From contig JAERTH010000098.1 of the NCBI GenBank assembly GCA_016844955.1, positions 1 through 59,551 on the forward strand: a stretch of 59,551 nucleotides of DNA, given 5' to 3'. The translations under genes and the position numbers were made by a program. The DNA is from Fidelibacterota bacterium. Its GTDB lineage: Bacteria; Fidelibacterota; UBA8477; JABMPR01. Positions 33,401 through 42,035 of the stretch are shown here, piece after piece; position 1 is the first letter of the stretch, and each line of letters starts with the position of its first letter. Under the pieces are notes generated by a model, which saw only the letters and a program-made list of their open reading frames with translations, searched no databases and was not told the DNA's origin.

Positions 33401-34249
33401 CTAATATTTCTTGGAACGTCTGCGTTCAACAAAGAACGAGATGTTTCCAAAAATAATAAATCCAACAATAACCAGGTGAGCCACTGATTGGGCATCCATA
33501 CCACTGGTTCCTATACCAGGCTGAGCGATGAGAGATTCATACTCAGCTGCGCCAGGCATGCCACCCAGAATCCCCACGATCTGTCCAGACTGGACATAAG
33601 GCATGACTTCATTCACCTGAATAGAGGTGGTACCAGTACTCATGGTGACACCTGTGGGGTCAGCAGCATACTGGACCCATTCTACTGTTCCAGGGTAACC
33701 TGCAGAAGCAGAGAACAGATAATCAAAATCTGCCACCTGATTTACACCGGTCATCATGGGTATGTCATCCAGAAAATTTCCGCGAGAGTCAACAGTGAAC
33801 ACCTTGCGGAAATTGGAAACCAGTCCCTTGATCACGGCTTCCGCTCCCGGGCGGTAACCAAGAAGGACATAATCAGTGCCATACTCTTTCTTGTACTGTT
33901 CTTCGGCAACCTGCTGCAGAGCTTCCATGGCCATAAATTGTCCATCAGGCCACAAACAAGTGATGTACACCTGCACATCTTTTTCAAATAGATGGCGCAG
34001 CAATGCCACTGCCATGGGATGAATTTCAGGTTTGGTACTGGGACCATACTCAAATGATACCAGTGCCTTGTCCCCTGCTTTTAGCTCTTCAACTGCGTTA
34101 TACACATCTTGAGATGAGTTTGTTGGTCTAATGGGTAGACCCAGTGGGAAGAATAACGGCAGGATAACTACCAGGGCAATGACCACGAAGATCACGCGTC
34201 GATCAAGACTGCCAGCCCGTACGATCCAATCTAAAAATTTATCCATCAT
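33401..34249 (-). CDS. Membrane-anchored protein with a central alpha/beta domain (GlmL/DUF6754 block)
   Basis: 282 residues. Hydrophobic segments at about 18-38 and 258-277 flank a soluble domain of about 210 residues with alternating strands and helices (KALVSFEYGP, MAVALLRHLFEKDVQVYITCLW, YVLLGYRPGAEAVIKGL). C-terminus is basic (VERRRSKKY). Family not recognised. The start ATG shares bases with the stop of the preceding gene (TAATG). The domain resembles DUF6754 in its general make-up, with a GPG-free Rossmann-like pattern, but I cannot prove homology. Confidence 0.6.
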   Translation of the reverse strand: MMDKFLDWIVRAGSLDRRVIFVVIALVVILPLFFPLGLPIRPTNSSQDVYNAVEELKAGDKALVSFEYGPSTKPEIHPMAVALLRHLFEKDVQVYITCLWPDGQFMAMEALQQVAEEQYKKEYGTDYVLLGYRPGAEAVIKGLVSNFRKVFTVDSRGNFLDDIPMMTGVNQVADFDYLFSASAGYPGTVEWVQYAADPTGVTMSTGTTSIQVNEVMPYVQSGQIVGILGGMPGAAEYESLIAQPGIGTSGMDAQSVAHLVIVGFIIFGNISFFVERRRSKKY

Positions 34250-35277
34250 TATTCTCCGATATATGATTTTTCAATTCCCAGGATGTAGCGAATTGAGGTT
34301 GCAAATATACCCAGACCAATGCCAATCATGATAGCACGTGCACCGGCTACATTGGGATTGTTATAGATCCAGTCCTGAAGTACAGGAAGGTAGAATATGG
34401 CGGGTTGATCCACAGGCCAACCCATGATGAACCCGGCCATGGTTACAGCAAGTAATCCACCACCCACGGTTGCCAGTGTAATGGTTCGATTTCTTTTCCA
34501 GGTATTAACCCCAGCACCAATGGCCAGCACCACAATGTAAAGGATAAACCAGGCTGAGATGCTGCCACCAATAGGGACGCGACCCAACATGATGATTATT
34601 CCAGAAATCAGCAGCAGGGTTGCTTCAAAGTTTCGAATTTTAAAAGCTCGGTAAGAAGCAGACGCCACAAAGAATGCCAGCAAGGCAAACATGGTGGCCG
34701 AAAGTGGAGTAAAGATAAATCTGAACATCCAATTGAACAGGGATCCACGGGTAGAAATGTGAGCTCCCCACTCCGTTGCCCGCATGTTGGCAGTTCCGCC
34801 AGCAGCATTAATTTCGCTGACTACATTGTCGGCACCTTTTTTGGTAAAGTAAGGTGTATCGATGATGTATGTATCACCTTCAGGCATGGCAATTAGCACA
34901 TTCTCAGCACTTTTCTCATCCATATTGATCTCTGCAGCCAGCACTGTGGCTACTTTTGCTGGATCATCATATTGACTGATCTCAACATTGTATGAGCCCA
35001 ACAGAATGAAGCCTGCAGTGAATGAAAAGGTAAACCCAGCAATAGCCAGAGCAGCATAAGGCCACCCTTTCTGCTGTTTGATAACCTTCACGGCCTGCAT
35101 CTTAAGTAAATTTAAGGCTCCCAGAAACATGGCAAAACTTGCCAGAATATCAAACCATTGCGTGGCATCATCATCAACAAAAGCTTTGATATTGGGTTCA
35201 TCCACAAACCAGCCAAACAAGGTTAGAAAACCGATTGTAGCGGCTATGGCGATAGGTAATTGTCGTTTCATGAACAT
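34249..35277 (-). CDS. Polytopic membrane protein with an inserted small domain (GlmL/DUF6754 block)
   Basis: 342 residues with about eight membrane segments: three near the N-terminus (8-25, 42-60, 75-97) and five from about 200 on. Between them a soluble stretch (about 105-170) contains AAEINMDEKSAENVLIAMPEG and KKGADNVVSEINAAGGTANM. That stretch resembles the alpha/beta C-terminal fold of ribosomal protein L7/L12 (helix with AL/EI..AGG pattern), which is tentative. AGGAGG precedes ATG 35277. Part of the tightly packed seven-gene block. Confidence 0.62.
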   Translation of the reverse strand: MFMKRQLPIAIAATIGFLTLFGWFVDEPNIKAFVDDDATQWFDILASFAMFLGALNLLKMQAVKVIKQQKGWPYAALAIAGFTFSFTAGFILLGSYNVEISQYDDPAKVATVLAAEINMDEKSAENVLIAMPEGDTYIIDTPYFTKKGADNVVSEINAAGGTANMRATEWGAHISTRGSLFNWMFRFIFTPLSATMFALLAFFVASASYRAFKIRNFEATLLLISGIIIMLGRVPIGGSISAWFILYIVVLAIGAGVNTWKRNRTITLATVGGGLLAVTMAGFIMGWPVDQPAIFYLPVLQDWIYNNPNVAGARAIMIGIGLGIFATSIRYILGIEKSYIGE

Positions 35278-35287
35278 GATCTACCTC

Positions 35288-36151
35288 CTACTGCACTGTC
35301 AGATATGCCAGGAAGTCCCAAGAGGTCCAACCCAGATCATGAAAAAAGTTAAGAACAGTCCCCAGAATCATCACGGAGATGGCCAGCAACTTCAGATAGT
35401 CCTGTCCCTTCACACCACCGATTAACTCAGGTTCCTGTGATAAGTAGGCACTGGCGGCAAAGAACTCTTCACCGATGAGTGTGTAATCACAAGCTGTCAC
35501 AAAAAATGGAATTTGAGAGGGAGAAGCGGTTCCAGCGATCTGGATCGCTCCAATGGAGTTACCCGTCTCAGCCAGGAGCAGAGATTCAGCATAGAATTTA
35601 CCCATATATAGACAGGCTGCTGGCTCCTCTCGGAGCATGATTCCGTTCACACCAGCTGCGTAGGCAAACTGGTCATCCGTGAGATAATGAACCATATCAT
35701 CATGAAATAAATCTGGCCGACCCTCAAGCAAATATGATTCACGACAAGACTCCCGAGCAGCTTTCATAACAATGGCGCGAGATACCGGGACATTCAGACT
35801 GGTTTCATAGCGCGCTGTCATCTTGGCCACATGGCCCAGTACAACAACACCTGCTACAGTTTCCACTTGATCCATATCCATAATACCGGGAACATAGAGA
35901 ACCGGTTTTCCCATTTCAGTGGAACGCCCAACTGCTTCTTCCACGGCCTTTAGACCAGGAATACTACGCAGGAAAATCTTCTCACCCCGCTTTGCCATGC
36001 GCGTCGAATAAATCAGGACGCCTCCGACAACCAGGATTGACCAAAACATAACCCCTCGTTCACTGACAAAATATGGATGTCCCGCGAACCAATAGATCAT
36101 GAATAGTACGAAGATGATACCGGCAACAGACCAGAATTGTTTATCTTTCAC
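35288..36151 (-). CDS. DUF6754 membrane protein
   Basis: About 287 residues from GTG 36151, chosen because GGAG sits eight bases upstream and because it reduces overlap with the preceding gene to 11 bases. Two N-terminal membrane helices, a soluble core and one C-terminal helix (about 262-280). The core has GKPVLYVPGIMDMDQVETVAG, VSRAIVMKAARESCRESYL, DQFAYAAGVNGIMLREEPAACLYMG and IAGTASPSQIPFFVTACDYTLIGEE, which I recognise as the DUF6754 pattern known from Chloroflexota and other phyla. No activity is known. In those genomes it is, to my recollection, also near a GlmL-like gene. Confidence 0.75.
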   Translation of the reverse strand: MKDKQFWSVAGIIFVLFMIYWFAGHPYFVSERGVMFWSILVVGGVLIYSTRMAKRGEKIFLRSIPGLKAVEEAVGRSTEMGKPVLYVPGIMDMDQVETVAGVVVLGHVAKMTARYETSLNVPVSRAIVMKAARESCRESYLLEGRPDLFHDDMVHYLTDDQFAYAAGVNGIMLREEPAACLYMGKFYAESLLLAETGNSIGAIQIAGTASPSQIPFFVTACDYTLIGEEFFAASAYLSQEPELIGGVKGQDYLKLLAISVMILGTVLNFFHDLGWTSWDFLAYLTVQ

Positions 36152-36494
36152 TGTGCTTCTCCGTTTGCTTGTTCTTGTGTGCTTCTTCCATTTGCTCAAG
36201 GCGAGAAATCAATCGTTCCACATTTCTCGGTTCCTCAAACAACTCTGCAGCTCGATAGTAGCCATCTGCCTTAATGAAGGCACTCACCATCGGCCCAAAA
36301 AATATCATAGTATGACTGCCTAACAAAGCTAAAGGTTTCACCATTTCCAGTGCAAATACTGCAGGTGTGATAAAACCTGAATCAAAAATTCGTTTGGCGA
36401 TTCGCTCTATAAAGGCCTCATCCTCTGGGGATAAGGTATTTTCTACAGCCACTTCAGTTGTTTTAATCAGTTTCGACCATCTCCAGGTTGGCAC
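36141..36494 (-). CDS. Small helical protein of the GlmL/DUF6754 block
   Basis: Up to 117 residues. The start is uncertain: ATG 36494 overlaps the upstream gene by 32 bases, and GTG 36452 would avoid this. Core IERIAKRIFDSGFITPAVFALEMVKPLALLGSHTMIFFGP is weakly hydrophobic, perhaps one re-entrant or amphipathic segment, followed by NVERLISRLEQMEEAHK, a coiled-coil-like helix. No known family. The sequence FALEMVKPLALLGSH looks conserved-type, so a peripheral subunit is my guess. Confidence 0.6.
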   Translation of the reverse strand: MPTWRWSKLIKTTEVAVENTLSPEDEAFIERIAKRIFDSGFITPAVFALEMVKPLALLGSHTMIFFGPMVSAFIKADGYYRAAELFEEPRNVERLISRLEQMEEAHKNKQTEKHSER

Positions 36495-37590
36495 GTGGAA
36501 TCACCATAACCTTGTCATCGATCTTAATTTCAGCCACGCGGACCATGGTTTCAGATTCCATTTTCTGCAGCTCTGAAGGCAAAGAAACAACCGTTCCGAT
36601 ACGCCCAAAATAGGGAGCCCGGATAACACGCACCAGGCTTCCGGCCTGGATACCCTCATTCACCTGAACCGCATGGACATCTCCTTTTATATCTTCAGGA
36701 TTCAAGGGGATTACAATTTCAGGTCTAATTACACCTGCGCGTATCTGAGTAGCACCATTAATGGATGTGAATTTCCCATCATGCTGTTTCAGCAGGTCAA
36801 AGGTACGGGTCCCCATTCTGATTTCACCATAGCCCTCTGTCAATACCAGCGAGGTCACCAGGTCTTCAGAGCCAGTGATGGCAACACCCAGGGTGTAGCC
36901 CAGGATTTCTTCAAGATCAAAATAGTTGAATCCACCAACCACAATGCCGGCCACTTTCAGTGATAGGGCTTTTTTATAGGCCGCCAGACTTAAAAATGAT
37001 CCACCGACCAACACCTTGCCAGCATGTTCTGGAAGAATCAGGTCTTCGGTAATCTCATCTTCACGGGTTTCCGTGACCACAACCAACTCTCCCCTGCTCT
37101 CACCACCGATACCGAAGATGCCCTGTATAAATACAGCCTCCGCTTCGATAGACACACCTTCCTCGGGATAGACTTCTGAAACGGTACCACGCATATAGGC
37201 ATCAATTTCAACCGGAATCGGTGCGTCTCGTAATACAACCTGACCTGTAATCGATGAAATAGATTCCAAGGTACAATCTATGGGAGCCTGTACATTGGAT
37301 TTGAAAAAGCCAAACAGACCTTTGGTCTCAGCGATCATCTCACCTTTGGCAAATTCTGACCCCAGGGGTTTGAGCATGACTGCTTCCACATCTGTAGGAT
37401 CAATATTCAGCAGGTTACCCACATTGATCATCTGCACATTTCCAGGCAGATGGGTGCGCGCAACTATATCATCAGGTGTAACCGCAGCCTTGGCTTCAAC
37501 AACCACATCCCCTTTGAGGGGCAGGATACGTTCCTTGTGAACTTTGGTTTCGTGGAGGACTTTTAGTCCGGGAGTATATGAATGGGCCAT
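36463..37590 (-). CDS. Barrel-sandwich (RnfC/lipoyl-like) protein with C-terminal KOW-like motif
   Basis: 375 residues, soluble. The N-terminal part (VHKERILPLKGDVVVEAKAAV; later KSNVQAPIDCTLESISSITGQVVL) looks like barrel-sandwich-hybrid strands as in RnfC or biotinyl domains, but without a biotin/lipoyl lysine motif. Middle region GKVLVGGSFLSLAAYKKAL / GIVVGGFNYFDLEEIL is alpha/beta. The end, AGSLVRVIRAPYFGRIGTVVSL, matches a KOW motif. Function unknown. The start follows the GlmL stop by two bases, with GGAGGA within the GlmL end. Probably a cytosolic adaptor between GlmL and the membrane proteins (inference). Confidence 0.65.
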   Translation of the reverse strand: MAHSYTPGLKVLHETKVHKERILPLKGDVVVEAKAAVTPDDIVARTHLPGNVQMINVGNLLNIDPTDVEAVMLKPLGSEFAKGEMIAETKGLFGFFKSNVQAPIDCTLESISSITGQVVLRDAPIPVEIDAYMRGTVSEVYPEEGVSIEAEAVFIQGIFGIGGESRGELVVVTETREDEITEDLILPEHAGKVLVGGSFLSLAAYKKALSLKVAGIVVGGFNYFDLEEILGYTLGVAITGSEDLVTSLVLTEGYGEIRMGTRTFDLLKQHDGKFTSINGATQIRAGVIRPEIVIPLNPEDIKGDVHAVQVNEGIQAGSLVRVIRAPYFGRIGTVVSLPSELQKMESETMVRVAEIKIDDKVMVIPRANLEMVETD

Positions 37591-37592
37591 GA

Positions 37593-39434
37593 TTATGCTC
37601 CTCCCAGTAATTCAGTATCGGGATATTCATTGGTTGCTTTAGACCACTTGTTGAGATTCTCAATCCGCTGCGCTTTTTCTGTGCTCAACTCAAAGGGGCG
37701 TCCTCGACCGTCGAGTATGATTCCCACGGTTCCACCATAGATTTCAGTATTCAGGACTTCACCCTTATCTTTCCCCATGGTCATATTTTTCGCAGGGGTC
37801 AACACGGCCTTGATGGGCTCATAGGGTGCCGGAATGACAATGATTTCACCCGTCCTCAATTCAAATGTCTTTTTCCCTTCACCTGGGAGATCGAGTTCAG
37901 CAGTTAACATGACTGAGCCAGGCTTGGGTTTGCCAGCAGGGGCTATGCACGTGCCCAGTCGAATCAAGCAATCCTTTTCAAACACTTCTACGGCAGCCTT
38001 ACGTGCACTTTTTGCCATAGCATCATTTTCAATATTGGCCATAACTCCCAACTGAGGCATCATAAAGATTGAATCCACAGCGAGCTGCGTGATTCCCTCA
38101 GGTACAAAGGCATCGATCATCATGCGCATGGCCTGTTCTCGACGAGGCGCATGTGAGAGCACACCACCTGAACCCACCAAGAGATCCAACTCCATCATAT
38201 CCACCAGGGTCTCCCCTGAGCCGGACTGATCAAAAGCATCTGAAATGGTTCTCTGTGATTGCACACCCTTAAGGCTTACGGCAAAAGCTTTATGTTGGAT
38301 AAATGAAAGCCTTAACGCTTCTCGAGCGATGGCCTGTTCAATAATTAATTCTTCAAGGGATTGGGGCACAGTTGTAGGTCTGATCATTTTGTTACCAATG
38401 CGGTTGGTCAACTCGCCCTCATCGATATCGATTGGCACCCAGCGTAACACATTTTCCAGCGTAGCTTCGGCCAACACATTACAGACAGAGTAACTCATAC
38501 CCAGGTTGGCACTTACTGTACGGTTGAATTGTCCCTGAAATACAGAGAAGATATCAGTAGTTGCACCGCCAATATCAACACCTACCACAGAAATATTCTC
38601 TTGCCGGGCAACCATCTCGATTAACGAGCCAACAGCACCAGGTGTAGGCATGATGGGGGCATCGGTCCAGGACATGAGCTTTTTGTAGCCCGGTGCCTGT
38701 GCCATCACATGCTCCATAAAGAGATCATGAATTTTATCTCGGGCAGGTCCCAGGTTTTCAACTTCGAGAACCGGTCGGATATTTTCAATCAGATCCAGAT
38801 CTGTAATCTCACCTAAGGTCTTCTCAATACTATCCTGCGCCTTATTGTTGCCTGCATAAATCACAGGTAACTTGTAATTTTGGCCCAGGCGGGGTTTGGG
38901 ATTGGCTGCAGCCAGGACTTCAGCCAATTCTACAACATGTGAAACCGTACCCCCGTCAATCCCACCTGAAAGCAGGATCATATCGGGACGTAATTGTCTG
39001 ATACGCTCAATTTTCTGGTGAGGTAGGCGGCCATCATTGGAGGCCAGTACATCCATAACAATGGATCCAGCACCCAGGGCTGCGCGTTCAGCACTTTCAC
39101 CGGTCATTGCTTTCACCACACCCGCAACCATCATCTGGAGACCACCACCTGCTGATGAGGTCGATACATAAACGTCTACACCCGTTTTGTCATCTCGCAT
39201 GGGGTGAATAATCTGATCCCCATCAAGAATTCTTAAGCCAGAAAGCTCTTCCACTTCCATGATAGCATTGAGCACACCCTTGGTAACATCTTCAAAAGGG
39301 GCTTCAACGGTGGTCGGTGCTTCACCACGGGTTTTAAGACGATAGCCGTCATCTGACAATTCAATCAAAATGGCCTTGGTTGTAGTAGATCCACAATCGG
39401 TAGCCAGGATGGTTTTAAGTTCTTTACCTGCCAC
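37593..39434 (-). CDS. GlmL/MutL-type ASKHA protein (no glutamate mutase nearby)
   Basis: 613 residues of the glutamate-mutase-L family (not the mismatch-repair MutL). ATP-fold motifs: ATDCGSTTTKAILIEL (about 10-25), VGVDIGGATTDIFSVF (about 285), plus DMILLSGGIDGG and STSSAGGGLQMM. In clostridia GlmL/MutL is encoded with the B12-dependent glutamate mutase subunits GlmS and GlmE and is thought to reactivate them. Neither is present here. Instead it heads a seven-gene block with membrane proteins. GTG start at 39434 has AGGA upstream. An ATP-driven control or assembly role for that block is inference. Confidence 0.85.
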   Translation of the reverse strand: MAGKELKTILATDCGSTTTKAILIELSDDGYRLKTRGEAPTTVEAPFEDVTKGVLNAIMEVEELSGLRILDGDQIIHPMRDDKTGVDVYVSTSSAGGGLQMMVAGVVKAMTGESAERAALGAGSIVMDVLASNDGRLPHQKIERIRQLRPDMILLSGGIDGGTVSHVVELAEVLAAANPKPRLGQNYKLPVIYAGNNKAQDSIEKTLGEITDLDLIENIRPVLEVENLGPARDKIHDLFMEHVMAQAPGYKKLMSWTDAPIMPTPGAVGSLIEMVARQENISVVGVDIGGATTDIFSVFQGQFNRTVSANLGMSYSVCNVLAEATLENVLRWVPIDIDEGELTNRIGNKMIRPTTVPQSLEELIIEQAIAREALRLSFIQHKAFAVSLKGVQSQRTISDAFDQSGSGETLVDMMELDLLVGSGGVLSHAPRREQAMRMMIDAFVPEGITQLAVDSIFMMPQLGVMANIENDAMAKSARKAAVEVFEKDCLIRLGTCIAPAGKPKPGSVMLTAELDLPGEGKKTFELRTGEIIVIPAPYEPIKAVLTPAKNMTMGKDKGEVLNTEIYGGTVGIILDGRGRPFELSTEKAQRIENLNKWSKATNEYPDTELLGGA

Positions 39435-39615
39435 TATATTGATCCTTCATATTTTGTTCACAATCTCTATAAGCATTGTTCTTCATTGATTCCACAGATT
39501 CTTAAAGCAAAATCACTATATTTTTGTAAATCCAGGATGAATTAATGCCTACTAAAATCTAATTAATTATAACTGCTACAATCATCATTGCAAATCTGTA
39601 GCCAAAACTTTCAAA

Positions 39616-40650
39616 TTACTGCTTTAGACGTGGGTCCAATGCATCGCGCAGCCCTTCACCAACAAGATTGTAGACGGTTACGGTTATAAAAATTGCCAAC
39701 CCGGGAAAGGTAGTCAACCACCATCCTGTGGGCAGAGTGGCCCGGGCACTGCTCAGCAGTGAACCCCAGGTTGCCTGTTCAGGGGGTGCTCCAAAACCCA
39801 GAAAACTGAGACCTGATTCAATCAGGATTGCTGCGGCAACACCAAAAGTTGCTGTAACCAGAACCGGTGTCAAGGTATTCGGTAGGACATGCCTGAATAT
39901 AGTCCGGAAGTCCTTGTAGCCCAGCGCTTTAGCGGCAACCACATAATCCTCGTTCTTCACCTTGAGAAATTCACCCCTGGTAAAACGGGCAACACCCGTC
40001 CAGCCAGTAAATCCCAAAATGATCATAATATTGAGAATAGATTGCGTCTCCGTGACGGCCACAATGGTAATGATCAAAAACATGCGTGGAAAGGTGATCA
40101 TTATTTCGATCATCCGTTGTATGATGATGTCAATTATACCACCATAAAAACCAGCCAGCGCTCCGAGAATAATGCCGATGGCCAGATATATGGCAACAGC
40201 GACAAATCCAACCAAAAGACTGACACGGGTACCGTGAATCATCTGTGAAAGCACATCACGCCCCAGTTCATCCGTTCCAAAAACGTGGGACATACTGGGC
40301 GGCTGTAGCTTGACTTTTAAATTATACTCAGTTGAGGAATATGGGATCACTGGGTAAATCGCCCAGTCCCCTGCTTCATATTTGTCTTCCAAAATTTTAA
40401 ACTGCTGACTCTTGAATGCGTCCTGCCATTGCATACCCAGCAATTTCACACCATACTCACGGAATACCGGGAAGTAGGTCTCCCCTTTATAGCGCATGAC
40501 AATGGGTTTGTCATTGGCCAGGAAATCACCAAAGATGAATATGAAAAGCAGGACATAAATAACGTGGAGGGATATTACGGCCAGTTTGTTCTTCTTAAAC
40601 TGCGATGAAACAATCTGCGAATAGGTACGTGCTGGTGCCATCTGATCCAT
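39616..40650 (-). CDS. Peptide-type ABC transporter permease (DppC/OppC-like)
   Basis: 344 residues with six membrane segments. Conserved block VFGTDELGRDVLSQMIHGTRVSLLVG (about 122-147) and the EAA loop ALGYKDFRTIFRHVLPNTLTP mark the OppC/DppC type. An extra 60-70 residues lie between helix 1 and helix 2. Its start shares bases with the stop of the OppB-like gene (TAATG). It forms the membrane channel with the partner permease for oligopeptides or similar solutes. No ATPase genes follow; the next 181 bases downstream are a spacer to the GlmL gene. Confidence 0.92.
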   Translation of the reverse strand: MDQMAPARTYSQIVSSQFKKNKLAVISLHVIYVLLFIFIFGDFLANDKPIVMRYKGETYFPVFREYGVKLLGMQWQDAFKSQQFKILEDKYEAGDWAIYPVIPYSSTEYNLKVKLQPPSMSHVFGTDELGRDVLSQMIHGTRVSLLVGFVAVAIYLAIGIILGALAGFYGGIIDIIIQRMIEIMITFPRMFLIITIVAVTETQSILNIMIILGFTGWTGVARFTRGEFLKVKNEDYVVAAKALGYKDFRTIFRHVLPNTLTPVLVTATFGVAAAILIESGLSFLGFGAPPEQATWGSLLSSARATLPTGWWLTTFPGLAIFITVTVYNLVGEGLRDALDPRLKQ

Positions 40651-42035
40651 TAGCGTTTCTCCTCGAAGGTGATACGCGGATCTACTGCAGCATACAGCAA
40701 ATCAGACAGCAGAATTCCAAATAGTGTCAGCATGGCGCTGATCGTTGTTACTGCCATAATTATGGGATAGTCCCTGAAGAGCACGGCGTTGAAACTCAAT
40801 TGCCCCATACCGGGAATAGAGAATATCGATTCGATAATAATGGATCCAGATATCGCCAGGGGCAGTAAATTGGCCAACATGGTAATAATGGGAATCAATG
40901 AATTTCTTAAGGCATGCTTATAGGTCACAACCCGTTCACTCAGACCCTTGGCACGTGCTGTGCGGATGTAGTCCTGCCGGATAACTTCCAGCATCGATCC
41001 ACGCATATAACGGGAAAGTGCAGAGAAACTACCATAGGTCCAGATGATCAATGGTAAAGCGACATGATGCAATAAATCACCTGTTCTGGCCCAGAATCCC
41101 AGCTCTTCATACCCAATGGTGTGTAGACCGGAAACCGGGAAGATGTTGAGAAAATCCCCGCCTCCCAGGAAGACGATGGCCATGGTTGCCACCCAGAAGT
41201 TAGGCAGTGAATACAGGATAAAGAGAATCACCGTTGTGACCTTATCGCCCGTGGTGTACTGATGTGTCGCTGAATAGATACCCAGTGGTATGGCAATGAG
41301 ATAGGCCAGAATGAATGATGTAAAGGTAAAGATCAGTGATACGGGGACACTTTCTTTGATATGATCCCATACTGGACGGTTGTCCTTGATGGAATTTCCA
41401 AACTCCAGCATCATCATGTTTACCAGCCAGCGTGGATACTGAGCTTCGGTGAAAATCTTTTGAAACAATTGTAGACCGGAGAACTGATATGAATCTTCGG
41501 CTGCTTTTCTCACAACACCGGTAGAATCGGTGCCACCATACCACCAGTTCTGGACATACTCCAACTGCCTATCCAGGCTCATATCGACACTGATGCTCAA
41601 TTTCTGTTTGATGGTCAGAATCTCCAGCGCCACCAGAGTCTCTTCAGGTGAGAGATCACCCTGTTCCAGGAGGCCAACCAGAAAGGGAACTGCCACTTCA
41701 TCGGCCTGCTTGATGGGTTCAACTATATCATCATAGGCCCTGCCACTCAGTGGGTTACCAGCTTTCAAGTAATCACGAATCTCTTCCCAATTTTCCTCAT
41801 AATTAAAAATGGTAAAGTTGAGCATGAGGGGTTTATCCAGGCCATAAATCTCACGGGTTTGCTCAATCACCTGCTTGGCCAGATTCTGGTCTGACGACAT
41901 GCCACTCTGCTGATTACCCATCTTGAATGCGGTGGGGTCACCAGGTGCCATTTTGATAATAATGAATGTGATGATGGATATCCCTAGCAGCGTCGGGAAA
42001 ATGAGCAGGATACGTTTAAGGAAATAGCGCCACAT
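40650..42035 (-). CDS. Peptide-type ABC transporter permease (DppB/OppB-like) with large loop insertion
   Basis: 461 residues from ATG 42035, which overlaps the stop of the binding-protein gene (TAATG). The first helix RYFLKRILLIFPTLLGISII and the C-terminal half (SVPVSLIFTFTSFILAYLIA; RTARAKGLSERVVTYKHALRNSLIPI; ITFEEKR end) are typical. Ordinary OppB proteins have 300-340 residues. Here about 130 extra residues (about 60-190) sit in the first periplasmic loop, partly helical repeats (VAVPFLVGLLEQGDLSPEE; LVALEIL). The insertion probably shapes docking of the binding protein (inference). Confidence 0.9.
   Translation of the reverse strand: MWRYFLKRILLIFPTLLGISIITFIIIKMAPGDPTAFKMGNQQSGMSSDQNLAKQVIEQTREIYGLDKPLMLNFTIFNYEENWEEIRDYLKAGNPLSGRAYDDIVEPIKQADEVAVPFLVGLLEQGDLSPEETLVALEILTIKQKLSISVDMSLDRQLEYVQNWWYGGTDSTGVVRKAAEDSYQFSGLQLFQKIFTEAQYPRWLVNMMMLEFGNSIKDNRPVWDHIKESVPVSLIFTFTSFILAYLIAIPLGIYSATHQYTTGDKVTTVILFILYSLPNFWVATMAIVFLGGGDFLNIFPVSGLHTIGYEELGFWARTGDLLHHVALPLIIWTYGSFSALSRYMRGSMLEVIRQDYIRTARAKGLSERVVTYKHALRNSLIPIITMLANLLPLAISGSIIIESIFSIPGMGQLSFNAVLFRDYPIIMAVTTISAMLTLFGILLSDLLYAAVDPRITFEEKR

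Noticed and set aside
37593..39434. DNA mismatch-repair MutL
   Set aside because: The motifs are those of the ASKHA fold and the glutamate-mutase-L family. The GHKL ATPase motifs of repair MutL are absent.
37593..39434. Glutamate fermentation via B12-dependent mutase
   Set aside because: No GlmS or GlmE gene, and no methylaspartase or B12-binding motif DxHxxG in the neighbourhood.
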